A DNA stretch of 64,000 nucleotides from Pediococcus argentinicus. Lineage in GTDB: Bacteria > Bacillota > Bacilli > Lactobacillales > Lactobacillaceae. Of this stretch, positions 1-9,722 are shown piece after piece. Made by a program: the position numbers and the translations under genes. Each line of letters starts with the position of its first letter. Position 1 is the first letter of the stretch. Below the pieces are notes generated by a model. The model searched no databases. It was not told the DNA's origin and saw only the letters and a list, made by a program, of their open reading frames with translations. Location of the stretch: the NCBI RefSeq assembly GCF_001437605.1, contig NZ_JQCQ01000002.1, forward strand, positions 1 to 64,000, in the 5' to 3' direction.

Positions 1-30
1 TAGTCCAATATTATGGGTTCAGATCAAGTA

Positions 31-217
31 CGCAATCATAGTTATTTTTTTGTTATTACTCATGAAATACCGACTTGTTCAGCACTCTTATTTTTGAAAC
101 CTGTTCTCCAAACCAATCCCGTCCATATAACTAAAAATAACCTATGATTGCAAATGCACAATCATAGGTTATTTTCTGTTATTACTCAGGAATTACCCGG
201 TTTGTTTCACACTCTAA
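31..217. repeat. Pair of degenerate direct repeats around a terminator
   Basis: A segment of about 60 bp at 31-90 recurs with substitutions at 157-217. Both copies run from the 3' arm of a terminator-like stem (CAATCATAG) through a T-run, the string GTTATTACTCA and a shared end GTT..CACTCT. A shorter relative (T-run, then GTTAATACTCAT) follows the terminator at 4161-4182. I see no coding potential. It may be a duplicated 3' untranslated segment of the malate permease gene. Confidence 0.55.
134..175. terminator. Bidirectional intrinsic terminator
   Basis: A perfect 17-bp stem (134-150 with 159-175) closes an 8-nt loop, with A-rich and T-rich ends, so it can work on both strands. It lies about 45 bp after the stop of the minus-strand malate permease gene. 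Confidence 0.8.
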
Positions 218-218
218 T

Positions 219-1187
219 TTAAATATATTGAATCAATGTCATTACGATTGGAACAACAACAATGAATAAGATTGTACTTGTTGTAACCAAGTTAGTTGCG
301 TATTCGACATCACCATGTGATTCGTTAGCAAGAATTGGCATAACAGCAAGACCTGGAGCTGAAGCTTGAACAATCAATGTTTGCATTTCCATTGTTGGAA
401 GTGCGTGTCCCATGTGGCTACCAAGAAGAATTAACAATGTAATTACTACTGGAGCTAATACGAAACGACCTAACAAAGCAACGATTGTATCACGGTCAAA
501 CTTGATACTCTTCAAACCTGCATCGTGTAAAACGATACCGATGTAAATCAATGACAAAGGTGTTACCAATCCACCGACATAAGTCAATGTGTTTCCTGCC
601 CATGTTGGAACTGGTAAGTTAAGAATCAACCAAACAAGTGAAACTAAGAAACCTAACAATGGAGCTGGTAAAAGCTTCTTCCAGTTAAACTTAGCATTTG
701 ATTTAGCACCTTTTTCCTTTGTAGGATCATCATTTGAAATCAAGAATACTCCAAATGCCCATGTTGAAACGGTGTTAGTTACATAGTAAACCAAGAAGTA
801 TGGCAAACTCTTCGTACCAAACAATGCCAAGTTAAGTGGCAAACCAATAAAAATTGTGTTGGCGTTAACAACCGTGTTCATAAATAGTCCACGACGGCCA
901 GGACGAATCTTTAATAATTTAACAGTCAACCATGCGACAATATAACCGATAATTACGCCACCAAATGAATAAATCAATCCACTTGAAAGACTAACTAATT
1001 TTGGCAAAGTAAGGTTCTTCATAACTGACATGAAGATTGAAGCTGGTAAAGCAACGTTCATGATTAATTTTGAAATACTTCCACTAAAGTTATCATCAAA
1101 CCATCCTAATCCACGAAGGCCAAAACCTAAAGCCATCATAAGTAAAATTGTGACGATACTTCCTACTGATGTGATAAATGCAGTCAT
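219..1187 (-). CDS. mleP: Malate permease, AEC (auxin efflux carrier) family
   Basis: This 322-residue membrane protein of the AEC transporter family probably imports L-malate, or exchanges malate for lactate, in malolactic fermentation. About ten hydrophobic segments run from residue 5 to the C-terminus in the family's 5+5 arrangement, with a hydrophilic lysine-rich loop near residues 153-170. The ATG at 1187 lies 73 bp downstream of the malolactic enzyme stop on the same strand, so the two probably form an operon. The substrate is inferred from this neighbour, because AEC proteins also carry other carboxylates. Length is normal for the family. Confidence 0.88.
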   Translation of the reverse strand: MTAFITSVGSIVTILLMMALGFGLRGLGWFDDNFSGSISKLIMNVALPASIFMSVMKNLTLPKLVSLSSGLIYSFGGVIIGYIVAWLTVKLLKIRPGRRGLFMNTVVNANTIFIGLPLNLALFGTKSLPYFLVYYVTNTVSTWAFGVFLISNDDPTKEKGAKSNAKFNWKKLLPAPLLGFLVSLVWLILNLPVPTWAGNTLTYVGGLVTPLSLIYIGIVLHDAGLKSIKFDRDTIVALLGRFVLAPVVITLLILLGSHMGHALPTMEMQTLIVQASAPGLAVMPILANESHGDVEYATNLVTTSTILFIVVVPIVMTLIQYI

Positions 1188-1260
1188 TTTGATTCACTTT
1201 CTTTCTCTGTTTTTCTGGTTCAGTTTTGTAGTGCGCATCTTTGTGACAGTGTTCTATTTT

Positions 1261-2889
1261 TTAGTACTCAGGAACCCATTTAGTATTTGAGATGGCCTTT
1301 TCAACGTCATCAATTGGTTCTTGATTTAGTTTTTGGTCTACTGCACTTTGAGCTACGGCTGTGGCTACTGTGTTTGAGAATTGATCTAATTTTGAAACTG
1401 GTGGCAATACTGCAGCACCTGGTTTGTCAGCATCAACGATTCCACCTAATGAATGAGCTGCTTTAGAGATCATTTCATCATTTAGAACCTTAGCTGTTGA
1501 AGCAATCACACCTAAACCAAGACCTGGGTATACAAGTGCGTTGTTAGCTTGACCGATTTGGTAAGTAACACCTTTGTATTCAACATCAGCAGCTGGAATA
1601 CCAGTTGCAACAAGTGCTTTACCGTCAGTCCATTTGATCAAATCTTCTGCCTTAGCTTCTGCCAACTTAGTTGGGTTAGAAAGTGGGAAGATGATTGGAC
1701 GTTCTGTATGGCTAGCCATTTCTTGAACGATTTCTTGTGTAAATGTTCCAGGTTGTGTTGATGTACCAACTAAAACAGTTGGGTGAACAGCTTTAACAAC
1801 AGCAGCCAAGTTTGTTAATTCATCAGCGTTATCAAATTCGCTACGTGAACGAGCAAATGGTTTTTGTTCTGGTGTCAAAGTATCGTCATCGTCGAATAGC
1901 AATCCTTGCTTATCAACCATGTAGAAATGTTTACGTGCTTCTTCTTCAGACATACCTTCTTGAACGAATTCATCAAAGACACGCTTTGTGATTCCAGCAC
2001 CGGCAGTACCAGCACCAAATGATAGGTAAACTTGATCAGTGAACTTTTGTTTTGAAATGTTAAGTGCACCAAGCATACTTGAAAGAACAATAATTCCTGT
2101 TCCTTGGATATCATCATTAAATGTTGTGATTTGATCTTTGTACTTGTTTAAGATGTTAGCAGCATTTCCACGTCCGAAATCTTCAAAATGTAAGTAAAGT
2201 TTAGGGAAGAGGTTTTCTGCAGTTTCAACGAACTTATCAACAAAGTTGTAGTAACGGTCGCCAGTTACACGTTCGTGACGGTTTCCAAGATACATCTTGT
2301 TGTTAAGAAGACCTTCATTATTTGTACCAGTATCCAAAACAACTGGCATAACTTGGCTAGGGTCGATTCCTGCAGCAGCTGTATAAACCATCAACTTACC
2401 AACAGAGATATCAACACCATTTGTACCCCAGTCACCAATACCAAGAATTCCTTCAGCATCAGTAACAACGATCAAACGAATGTCGCGACCATCAGCAGCG
2501 TTCTTCAATGCGGCTTCCATCATATCTGGTTCGTCGATTGATAGATAAACAGCGTTTTGTGATTGAATATATAATTCACTGTAGTTTTCGATTGTATCCG
2601 CAATAGTTGGATCATACACGATTGGCATGAATTCAACGATATGTTGACTGAATAATTTGTAGAAGAGCACACGGTTTTCATTGAAGATTTCCATCAAGAA
2701 AACACGTTTTTCCAAATCATTTTGTTTCATTTGGAATTGTGCATAGGTTTGTTCAACCTGTTGGTCAAGTGTTTGAACGAATGGTGGAAGTAAACCTTCA
2801 AGGCCTAAATCTTTACGTTCTTGCTTTGTAAATGCAGTTCCTTTGTTTAAGAAAGGATTGTTTAAAATTGCTACTGGATTTTCACTCAT
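1261..2889 (-). CDS. mleS: Malolactic enzyme (L-malate to L-lactate + CO2)
   Basis: This cytoplasmic NAD- and Mn-dependent enzyme decarboxylates malate directly to L-lactate, deacidifying the cell and helping to generate proton motive force. The 542-residue protein has the malic-enzyme core: YDPT near residue 92, [13 protein letters not shown] near 143-155, FNDDIQGTG at 257-265 and the nucleotide-binding GAGTAGAG at 292-299. The N-terminus ([15 protein letters not shown]-type) and the ending KWVPEY match lactobacillus malolactic enzymes rather than generic malic enzymes. The start is the ATG at 2889, which has GGAGG 8 nt upstream. The frame stays open to a TTG at 2955, but that TTG falls in a plausible -35 box. 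The gene is divergent from mleR and followed by mleP. Confidence 0.95.
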   Translation of the reverse strand: MSENPVAILNNPFLNKGTAFTKQERKDLGLEGLLPPFVQTLDQQVEQTYAQFQMKQNDLEKRVFLMEIFNENRVLFYKLFSQHIVEFMPIVYDPTIADTIENYSELYIQSQNAVYLSIDEPDMMEAALKNAADGRDIRLIVVTDAEGILGIGDWGTNGVDISVGKLMVYTAAAGIDPSQVMPVVLDTGTNNEGLLNNKMYLGNRHERVTGDRYYNFVDKFVETAENLFPKLYLHFEDFGRGNAANILNKYKDQITTFNDDIQGTGIIVLSSMLGALNISKQKFTDQVYLSFGAGTAGAGITKRVFDEFVQEGMSEEEARKHFYMVDKQGLLFDDDDTLTPEQKPFARSRSEFDNADELTNLAAVVKAVHPTVLVGTSTQPGTFTQEIVQEMASHTERPIIFPLSNPTKLAEAKAEDLIKWTDGKALVATGIPAADVEYKGVTYQIGQANNALVYPGLGLGVIASTAKVLNDEMISKAAHSLGGIVDADKPGAAVLPPVSKLDQFSNTVATAVAQSAVDQKLNQEPIDDVEKAISNTKWVPEY

Positions 2890-2925
2890 AATATTACCTC
2901 CGACTAAACTTAAATTCATGACGTC

Positions 2926-2955
2926 AGTGTACACGCGGTTTAAAACTATAGTCAA
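2926..2955 (-). promoter_or_regulatory. Candidate mleS promoter
   Basis: On the minus strand TTGACT (2955-2950) and TACACT (2931-2926) are separated by 18 bp and lie about 37 bp upstream of the mleS ATG. The 176-bp mleS/mleR gap is the expected site for MleR binding. I did not find a single clear LysR box. Confidence 0.5.
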
Positions 2956-3065
2956 ATGTATAAATAGCTATAAATATAATTAATATTTCTTTTATAAATG
3001 CCGTAAATACAGTACAATCGAACATAAATATTAACTATCAAAAAATAAGGACAAAAATAAAAATT

Positions 3066-3971
3066 ATGAATATTCGTGAAATTGAGTATTTTCATGACCT
3101 CGTGAAGCAAAAGAACTTCTCCTTGGTCGCAAAGAACTTTCAAGTTAGTCAGCCGACGATTACTTTGGCTATTAAACGATTGGAGAAAGAACTTGGCGCA
3201 ACACTATTTACGCGTGACCCGGGCCGCAACCAACTACGTGTAACAATCAGTGGTCAACAATTCGATGAACACGCCATTTCCATTTTGCATCATCTCAAAG
3301 TTGCACAAAATGAAATCAATAACATTAATCAACAGAAAATTGTTTTAGGACTGCCACCCATCATTACTCAGAAGTTTTTTCCCAGTATTGCTGCTAAATT
3401 AGAAGACGAAAAATTACTCGAGCAAATCATTCCAATTGAGCGTGGTTCGGCTGAATTAATCAAATTACTGGAAAATGGAACCATTGATATGGCTTTACTG
3501 GGTTCTACCAGTCCGATTGACCATGAGCAGTTATACTCACAAGAGTTTGCTAGATCATCATTTAAAATTATCGTTGGTGATAAGTCTCCTTTTGCCAATA
3601 AGAAAAAGATCCGCTTCTCCGAATTAAGAAATGAATCTTTCATTACACTGGATGAACAATCAGTTCACGCTAAAGCAATTAAGCAATTTAGTCATATGGC
3701 ACATTTCCGTCCAAAGATTATCTATCAAAGTAATAACCCTGGAGTTGTTCAAAAGATGGTCGAAAACAATGTGGGAATTGGCTTTATTTCTGAAATTGCC
3801 ATTTTTCAGCGTGTTCACGTTTTGGACTTAGTTGATGACGACCAACCTGTTTTTCATATTAGTCTGGCTTACCGGAATGATCATTTATTGACGCCAGCAC
3901 AGCAGGAAATTGTGGAAGTGATTACTGGGTTGGAAGGTGAGCATATGGTTGGGCGTACTGAAAAGCCATAG
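3066..3971 (+). CDS. mleR: LysR-family regulator of malolactic fermentation
   Basis: This 301-residue LysR-type transcription factor has a winged helix-turn-helix at residues 1-60 (REIEYFHDLV, then SQPTITLAIKRLEKELGATLF) and an effector-binding domain from about residue 90. Its position divergent from mleS-mleP, together with typical length, fits MleR, which activates the malolactic genes in response to malate. The ATG at 3066 has only a distant AAGGA (about 13 nt away), so its translation start is weak. A TACAAT at 3013-3018 may be its -10 box. Confidence 0.85.
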   Translation: MNIREIEYFHDLVKQKNFSLVAKNFQVSQPTITLAIKRLEKELGATLFTRDPGRNQLRVTISGQQFDEHAISILHHLKVAQNEINNINQQKIVLGLPPIITQKFFPSIAAKLEDEKLLEQIIPIERGSAELIKLLENGTIDMALLGSTSPIDHEQLYSQEFARSSFKIIVGDKSPFANKKKIRFSELRNESFITLDEQSVHAKAIKQFSHMAHFRPKIIYQSNNPGVVQKMVENNVGIGFISEIAIFQRVHVLDLVDDDQPVFHISLAYRNDHLLTPAQQEIVEVITGLEGEHMVGRTEKP

Positions 3972-4118
3972 TTCTATTGCTTTTTGGCCATAACGCATCA
4001 TCGACAATTACCAGTTCGCTCCATTTCTTTATAGTCATAACGCGCACAACAAACCAGACCACTCCGCTCCACTTCTTTATAGCCATAACGCGTCATCGAA
4101 AACAGACTACTCCGTTTA
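3971..4118 (+). repeat. Three tandem ~48-bp degenerate repeats
   Basis: Three successive units (3971-4023, 4024-4071, 4072-4118) share TTCTTTATAG-CATAACGCG followed by CATCG/CACAA and an end like ACTCCGCTCCA. An open frame crosses them, but it lacks a ribosome site and merely translates the repeat, so I do not call a gene. The array begins at the mleR stop codon. Confidence 0.7.
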
Positions 4119-4122
4119 ACCT

Positions 4123-4169
4123 AAAAATCAGCAACAGTGATAAAGACCATCACTATTACTGATTTTTTT
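4123..4169. terminator. Intrinsic terminator between mleR and usp
   Basis: An imperfect stem of about 18 bp (AAAATCAGcAAcAGTGAT with ATCACTaTTaCTGATTTT) has A- and T-runs on its two sides. It separates convergent mleR and the minus-strand stress-protein genes. Confidence 0.75.
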
Positions 4170-4203
4170 GTTAATACTCATAGTCTCCCATTTTCGAGGA
4201 CGC

Positions 4204-4653
4204 TCACCTAATTACCATCACCGACACTGGTGAATACTTGGCCATATAGGAAGCTTGGGAACCGAAGTAGCGGGCTACTCCTGTTCTTGAAGATGAGCCG
4301 ATTACTAGAAGATCAGGTTCTACTTCTGGAATAACACTTTTGACAATTGTTTCTCCAGCGTCACCTTCTGCAATGTAGGTTTTAACTTTTTTAATACCGA
4401 ATTCTTGTGCAACTTTCGCATATTCTTTTAAATGCTTTTCCATATCTTCGCGTTTGGAAGAAACATAGTCTTTATTCAAAGCTTGATAGATATTGATTTC
4501 ATCTTCTTCAAGCACTGATACTAAATCAAGTTCAGCATTATCTTGTTTAGCACGATTCATCGCAAATCGAAATGCCATTTGAGCATCAGGAGAATCATCA
4601 ACACCTACTAAGATTTTAGAAAATTGTTTTGGATTCAGTTCTGCTGCAGCCAC
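4204..4653 (-). CDS. Universal stress protein (UspA family)
   Basis: A single UspA domain fills the 149 residues. It starts with the strand FSKILVGVDDSPDAQMAF and ends with FGSQASYMAKYSPVSVMVIR. The nucleotide-binding motif G-2x-G-9x-G(S/T) is incomplete (GSSS instead of GxxG), so ATP binding is uncertain. It follows a second usp gene by 2 bp on the same strand and is probably co-transcribed with it. It is a close paralogue of the usp at 36977-37414, sharing the C-terminal block FGSQASYMAKYSP. The family acts in the cytoplasm in stress survival; the specific role is unknown. Confidence 0.88.
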   Translation of the reverse strand: MAAAELNPKQFSKILVGVDDSPDAQMAFRFAMNRAKQDNAELDLVSVLEEDEINIYQALNKDYVSSKREDMEKHLKEYAKVAQEFGIKKVKTYIAEGDAGETIVKSVIPEVEPDLLVIGSSSRTGVARYFGSQASYMAKYSPVSVMVIR

Positions 4654-4655
4654 GG

Positions 4656-5144
4656 TTACTCCCCCTTTTCTTCTTTCTGGTATGGTTGGTTCTTGTCATC
4701 TGTCCGAACTAGTAGAACATCACAGTCAGCAGCTCTAATTGCATAGTCAGCAACTGATCCAATCATTGCTCGTTGAAAAGCGTTCAAACCAGTAGCACCC
4801 ATCATAATTAAATCTGAGCCAAATTTCTTTGGTGCGTCGATTGCAACAATGGATTTAGGCTCGCCAGATTCTACTTCAGTACTTACATCATCAAAGTTGT
4901 ATTTGGTTTTAATCTGATCTTTTAAATCATCAACGTATTCTTTGGCACGCTGAAGCGAAATGGCAACATAATCCATATTGGAACCCATGTGACCATAAAT
5001 ATCTAGGAAACGAGTTGATTGGATTACAGTAATAATGTCTAAATGAGCGTTATTGCGTTGGGCAACAGCAATTGCCTTTTTTAAAGCAAGTTCCCCATTA
5101 GTCGAACCATCGACCGGTACCAAAATTTTTTTATATTGAAGCAT
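4656..5144 (-). CDS. Universal stress protein (UspA family), ATP-binding type
   Basis: This UspA-domain protein of about 162 residues carries an intact G-2x-G-9x-G-S motif (GATGLNAFQRAMIGS, about residues 122-136), so ATP binding is likely, unlike in its downstream neighbour. I chose the ATG at 5144 because GGAAGG lies 10 nt upstream. An in-frame GTG three codons earlier would sit directly against that ribosome site. The gene is first in a two-gene usp operon and divergent from the CLC gene, with 170 bp between them. Confidence 0.88.
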   Translation of the reverse strand: MLQYKKILVPVDGSTNGELALKKAIAVAQRNNAHLDIITVIQSTRFLDIYGHMGSNMDYVAISLQRAKEYVDDLKDQIKTKYNFDDVSTEVESGEPKSIVAIDAPKKFGSDLIMMGATGLNAFQRAMIGSVADYAIRAADCDVLLVRTDDKNQPYQKEEKGE

Positions 5145-5317
5145 AACGTTCACACCTTCCGCATCTTATTAATTTTATTATAGTAGACTTTTAAAGATAG
5201 CGCTACCAAAAGACCGTCTCAAAATACATTTATATCAACTTATATCTATGGTTCGTTAATAAAGCTGATTGGAAGTGCTACTATTGAATTACGACACTAA
5301 ATGAGGAATGAAATTTA

Positions 5318-6889
5318 ATGCAAAATCACTTAAAGACCTGGGATCCGACCCGCTTAAAAATTATCGGAAATGCTTTAATTATCGGAATCATCATTGGCTT
5401 TATCGTTAGTATGTTTCGCTTCACCATTGAAAAATCACTAACTGGAGTTAAATCCATCTACGGATTGGCACATCAAAATAGCTGGTGGTTGGTTGCCATT
5501 GCAATTGGTGGATTAATTATTGCTTTAATTGCTGGATGGATGGTTAAAACTACACCCGCCATATCTGGATCAGGAATACCCCAGGTTGAAGGACAATTAG
5601 CTGGTGAATACTCTGCCAAATGGTGGTCTGTTCTATGGAAGAAATTTATTGGTGGTATTTTGGCGATTGGATCCGGACTAATGCTCGGTCGAGAAGGTCC
5701 ATCAATCCAGTTAGGAGCTTCAGTCGGTCAAGGATATGCTAGTATCATGGGTCATCGTGGAACAGACCAACGCGTTTCGATTGCTGGCGGTGCCGCAGCT
5801 GGTTTGTCAGCTGCTTTCAACGCTCCGATTGCTAGTACATTATTCGTTTTAGAAGAAATCTATCATAACTTTTCGCCAGTAGTTTGGTTAAGTGCTTTAA
5901 CCAGCGCGGTCTCCGCTAATTTCATATCACTGAACTTTTTCGGATTAAAGCCGGTACTAGCAATTAAATATGCTCATGCTCTTCCTTTAAGTCTTTACGG
6001 TCATCTAATTATTATTGGTGTTATTCTGGGAATCTTGGGTCGTTTATATCAAATCGTTCTACTGAAATCGAGTGTTTGGTATCAAAAAATCAAATTTTTA
6101 CCTCATTGGTTAAATGGAATCATTCCGTTACTTTTAATCATCCCAATCGGATATTACCTACCAAGCACACTTGGTGGTGGGAATCATTTAATCACAAGTT
6201 TGACCAGCATCTCTCCATCTCTGATCGCTTTAATGGCTATCCTAGTTGTACGATTTGTGTTTTCCATTATGGCTTACGGCTCCGGACTACCGGGTGGGAT
6301 TTTCTTACCAATTCTAACTTTAGGTGCTTTGATTGGAGCCGTCTATGTAATGGCACTCCATCAAATCGGTTTAATGCCTCTAGTTTTTCTACCTAATTTT
6401 ATTATTTACGCCATGGCTGGTTATTTTGCTGGAATTGGAAAAGCTCCCTTCACTGCTATCTTATTAATCACTGAAATGGTCGGCTCTCTCAGTCACTTAA
6501 TGCCATTGGCTGTCGTTTCATTAATCGCATATCTGACAGTTGACCTATTACACGGTGCGCCAATTTATGAATCACTATTACACCGACTAGTTCCCGAGCT
6601 TTTGGAACAACCTTCCGGTAAACAGGATCGAATTGAAGTTCCAGTTTTAGAGGGGTCTTCTCTCGTGGATCACGCTGTCCGCGAATTTAGTTGGCCTGCC
6701 AATAGTCTTCTTATTTCCATTCGACATGGTGAAAATGAGATTATCCCAAATGGCGATTCAATTATCAAAGTCGGCGATACCTTAATCGTTACAACTCAAC
6801 ACGACAATCGTGCATTTGTTCGCCATCAGCTTTCTGAAATGGCTCAAAATATCAGTTATAAAACCAACAAAAAAATGGAATCACAGTAA
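5318..6889 (+). CDS. CLC-family Cl-/H+ exchanger with C-terminal TrkA-C domain
   Basis: This 523-residue protein has a CLC membrane domain (residues ~20-420) and a soluble TrkA-C domain (~435-510). The three anion-selectivity motifs are present: GSGIPQVEG near residue 85, GREGPSIQ near 125 with the gating glutamate, and GSGLPGGIFLP near 320. With the gating Glu it should exchange two Cl- for one proton, as in acid-resistance ClcA. The TrkA-C domain suggests control by a small ligand. GAGGAA lies about 11 nt before the ATG. It is convergent with the P-type ATPase and shares a terminator with it. Confidence 0.88.
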   Translation: MQNHLKTWDPTRLKIIGNALIIGIIIGFIVSMFRFTIEKSLTGVKSIYGLAHQNSWWLVAIAIGGLIIALIAGWMVKTTPAISGSGIPQVEGQLAGEYSAKWWSVLWKKFIGGILAIGSGLMLGREGPSIQLGASVGQGYASIMGHRGTDQRVSIAGGAAAGLSAAFNAPIASTLFVLEEIYHNFSPVVWLSALTSAVSANFISLNFFGLKPVLAIKYAHALPLSLYGHLIIIGVILGILGRLYQIVLLKSSVWYQKIKFLPHWLNGIIPLLLIIPIGYYLPSTLGGGNHLITSLTSISPSLIALMAILVVRFVFSIMAYGSGLPGGIFLPILTLGALIGAVYVMALHQIGLMPLVFLPNFIIYAMAGYFAGIGKAPFTAILLITEMVGSLSHLMPLAVVSLIAYLTVDLLHGAPIYESLLHRLVPELLEQPSGKQDRIEVPVLEGSSLVDHAVREFSWPANSLLISIRHGENEIIPNGDSIIKVGDTLIVTTQHDNRAFVRHQLSEMAQNISYKTNKKMESQ

Positions 6890-6912
6890 AAATTGCTGTG
6901 ATTCCATTTTTA
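6870..6912. terminator. Bidirectional terminator inside the clc 3' end
   Basis: The stem AAAAATGGAATCACAG with CTGTGATTCCATTTTT has a 9-nt loop. Its left arm overlaps the last clc codons (KMESQ), and its right arm touches the end of the ATPase gene. It serves both convergent genes. Confidence 0.85.
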
Positions 6913-6913
6913 A

Positions 6914-9700
6914 TTATGCTTTTCTTCTAAAAATCTTTTTACGAAGTTCTTCTACTAGTACTAATGGAATTGGAATACATACAAGGAATATCCATTCTTG
7001 AAGTCCTAGTGGGGCTGTATTAAACAATCCTTGTAGGAATGGAACGTAGATTAAAAGTGCCAAGAGACAGATTTCAAATGCGATTCCGAATAGTACTCGA
7101 TGATTACTGAAAATACCAATCTTGAATAACGAAGTATCCTTGGTACGACAGTTAAGTGCAGCACCAATTTGACAGAAGACAATCGCAGCTAATGTCATTG
7201 TTGTAGCTTCCCGGTAGTTCATCCCTGTGGCAGCCAAGGCACCTGCAGGCCAACCGGTATTGACGTGGTTGACAAAGAAGTATGCGCCAGATGAAATTAC
7301 TGAAGCGACTAATCCGTACCAAGCGAAGGCCTTCCAAATAATCGACTTATTCAATAAGTGAGCTTTTCGGTCACGTGGTGGTTGTTTCATAATACCAAGC
7401 TCGCTCTTTTCAGCACCTAATCCAAGGGCTGGAAACATGTCGGTTCCTAAATCAACAGTTAAGATTTGCATAACTGTTAGTGGTAGTGTAATTAATCCAC
7501 GTGAGAATAAGAACAAAACTGATGGAGCAGCTTCAGACACGTTACTATTCAATATATATAGAAGGAATTTCTGAATATTACTGTAAACTGTACGACCTTC
7601 TTCAATGGCTGCAACTATAGAAGAAAAGTTATCATCAGTCAAAATCATATCGGCAGCATCTTTGGCAACGTCAGTTCCGGTAACACCCATCGCGACACCG
7701 ATATCAGCCTTCTTCAAGGCTGGAGCATCATTAACACCATCACCAGTTGAAGCAACAACATGTCCTAATTTTTGAAGTGTTGTCACAACTCGGTACTTCT
7801 GTTCTGGTGCTACTCGGGCAAAGATAATTTCACCTTCGAGAGCTTTGATTAACTCATCATCACTCATAGCTGTTAACTCATCACCAGTTACGACACGTGC
7901 TTGATTGCTAGTAATACCAATCCTAACGGCAATACTCTTGGCAGTCAAAGCACCATCTCCGGTTACCATGATAACTTTGATATTGGCATCATGACATTTT
8001 TGAATTGCTTCGTAAATTTCAGGACGTGGAGGGTCAGCCATCACCGTTAATCCAACGAAAGTTAAATGCTTTTCGGTATTTTCAATCGTCCAGTCTTTTA
8101 CATCATTTGGCATCGATGCATCATCATTCTCAACCACCCGATATGCAACGGCTAGTGAACGAAGTCCATCCTTCGCGTAACCAGCATCTGCATCTAGAAC
8201 TTTTTTCTTATCATCATCAGTGATTGGTCGTTCTTTACCATCATCTAAAATGGAGTCAGCAATATCTAAAATTCCATCAAGTGAACCCTTCACACAAACA
8301 CTCCGATGTTTTTCATCTAATTGATGAATCGTGGTCATCCTTTTCCGATCTGAATCGAAAGGTAGTTCAGTCAAACGAGGTGATACTTTTGATTCTTCAT
8401 CAACATTCATTCCGGCTTTTTCAGCTAAGATAACTAACGAAGCTTCTGTTGGTGTACCAACAATTTTAGGCTTATCTCCCGCTTTATCCGGTTGTTCCAC
8501 CTTTGTATCGTTATTCAATGCTGAAATTCGGAGCAACATTTCCAAATCAGCATCATTATGATAATCAACTTTTTGATTATTTAATTGCACTTCACCATTA
8601 TTAACATAGCCTTCACCAGTAACTTGATATTCCTGTTTGGCAGTCCACAAATGGTTAATTGTCATTTGATTTTGGGTTAAGGTTCCGGTTTTATCCGAAC
8701 AGATAACAGTGGTTTCACCCAGTGTTTCAACACTGTTAAGTTCCTTAACGAGCGCATGTTTCTTAGCCATTCGCGTAACACCCTGTGCGAGAGATAACGT
8801 TACAGTTGGCAATAATCCTTCAGGAATAAAGGCTACGATCATTCCTAATGCAAAAATAAATGATTTAGCAACCGGATATTTAACGAAGAAAATTGCGGCA
8901 ATGAAGAATGCCACTCCAATTCCAATCGCAATCCATGATAATTGATGAGTTAGACGATTCAACTCTTTTTGAAGTGGACTCGTAGTTGTTTTCTGAGTTT
9001 GAGTTAATTTAGCAATCTTACCAAATTCAGTCTGCATTCCAGTTGCAACCGCTACTGCAGTGGCAGTTCCACTACCAGCAATCGTTCCCGCATAAACCAT
9101 ATTTGCTTCAGCAAAACGACCATCACCATGTTCATATTCCGGCTTCTTAGAAACTTGAACAGATTCACCAGTTAACGATGATTCATCAACTTGAAATGAG
9201 GTTGCTTCAATAATCCGTGCATCAGCGGAAATACTATTTCCAGCTTGAATAATGAAAACATCACCAGGAACTAAGTCTTCAGCGTTAATTTGCTGTGACT
9301 TACCGTCTCGAATAACTTGCGTATAAGAAGGCAGCATCTTCAGCAATGAATCCGTTGCTTTTTGAGCAGCATGTTCCTGCCAATAACTAAATAATCCATT
9401 AATAATATTAACGGCCCAGATTGCAATTCCAAGTTCTACCATTTGGGCAAAGATTGCAATAAATCCACTGACCCAGAGTAACAAAGCCATTAAGCTCGTA
9501 AAGTTCTTTAAGAATACTTTCCACTGTGGTTCTTTTTGTCCGCGCTGGATTGTATTTTTACCAACTTCTTGAAGCTTCTTGTTAGCTTCACTAGCTGTTA
9601 AACCATCCTTTGAAGTTTCAAATTCTTGATAAACATCTTCAATCGATTCCTGTGCAATTTTACTTGCATCAATCTTTGCTTTATTTTGCATGATTGTCAT
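6914..9700 (-). CDS. P-type cation-transporting ATPase (type II)
   Basis: This 928-residue ATP-driven cation pump has an N-terminal cation ATPase domain, the actuator loop SLTGES near residue 178, the TM4 motif IPEGLLPTVTLSLA near 290, the phosphorylation site DKTGTLT near 335, the hinge TGDGVNDAPALKKADIGVAMG near 650, and a C-terminal six-helix block. The PEGLL form of the TM4 motif resembles Na+/K+- and H+/K+-type pumps more than classical Ca2+ pumps (PEGLPA), so the ion (Na+, K+, Ca2+ or H+) is open. Translation may begin at 9700 or at the ATG three codons later. A triplicated AT-rich motif lies upstream. Confidence 0.88.
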   Translation of the reverse strand: MTIMQNKAKIDASKIAQESIEDVYQEFETSKDGLTASEANKKLQEVGKNTIQRGQKEPQWKVFLKNFTSLMALLLWVSGFIAIFAQMVELGIAIWAVNIINGLFSYWQEHAAQKATDSLLKMLPSYTQVIRDGKSQQINAEDLVPGDVFIIQAGNSISADARIIEATSFQVDESSLTGESVQVSKKPEYEHGDGRFAEANMVYAGTIAGSGTATAVAVATGMQTEFGKIAKLTQTQKTTTSPLQKELNRLTHQLSWIAIGIGVAFFIAAIFFVKYPVAKSFIFALGMIVAFIPEGLLPTVTLSLAQGVTRMAKKHALVKELNSVETLGETTVICSDKTGTLTQNQMTINHLWTAKQEYQVTGEGYVNNGEVQLNNQKVDYHNDADLEMLLRISALNNDTKVEQPDKAGDKPKIVGTPTEASLVILAEKAGMNVDEESKVSPRLTELPFDSDRKRMTTIHQLDEKHRSVCVKGSLDGILDIADSILDDGKERPITDDDKKKVLDADAGYAKDGLRSLAVAYRVVENDDASMPNDVKDWTIENTEKHLTFVGLTVMADPPRPEIYEAIQKCHDANIKVIMVTGDGALTAKSIAVRIGITSNQARVVTGDELTAMSDDELIKALEGEIIFARVAPEQKYRVVTTLQKLGHVVASTGDGVNDAPALKKADIGVAMGVTGTDVAKDAADMILTDDNFSSIVAAIEEGRTVYSNIQKFLLYILNSNVSEAAPSVLFLFSRGLITLPLTVMQILTVDLGTDMFPALGLGAEKSELGIMKQPPRDRKAHLLNKSIIWKAFAWYGLVASVISSGAYFFVNHVNTGWPAGALAATGMNYREATTMTLAAIVFCQIGAALNCRTKDTSLFKIGIFSNHRVLFGIAFEICLLALLIYVPFLQGLFNTAPLGLQEWIFLVCIPIPLVLVEELRKKIFRRKA

Positions 9701-9722
9701 CTCTTATTCTTTCTTTTACAGA

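Noticed and set aside
2890-2955. N-terminal extension of the malolactic enzyme to a TTG at 2955
   Set aside because: The extension has no ribosome site, its first bases form a likely -35 box, and the ATG at 2889 has an excellent GGAGG and gives the family's normal N-terminus.
3977-4162. 61-codon open frame after mleR
   Set aside because: No ribosome site, and the frame simply translates the tandem repeats; the predicted protein repeats itself and has low-complexity composition.
4656-5317. Lacto-usp type RNA upstream of the stress-protein genes
   Set aside because: The gap is short and I could not recognise a conserved structure by eye; only a covariance-model search could decide, so no feature is listed.
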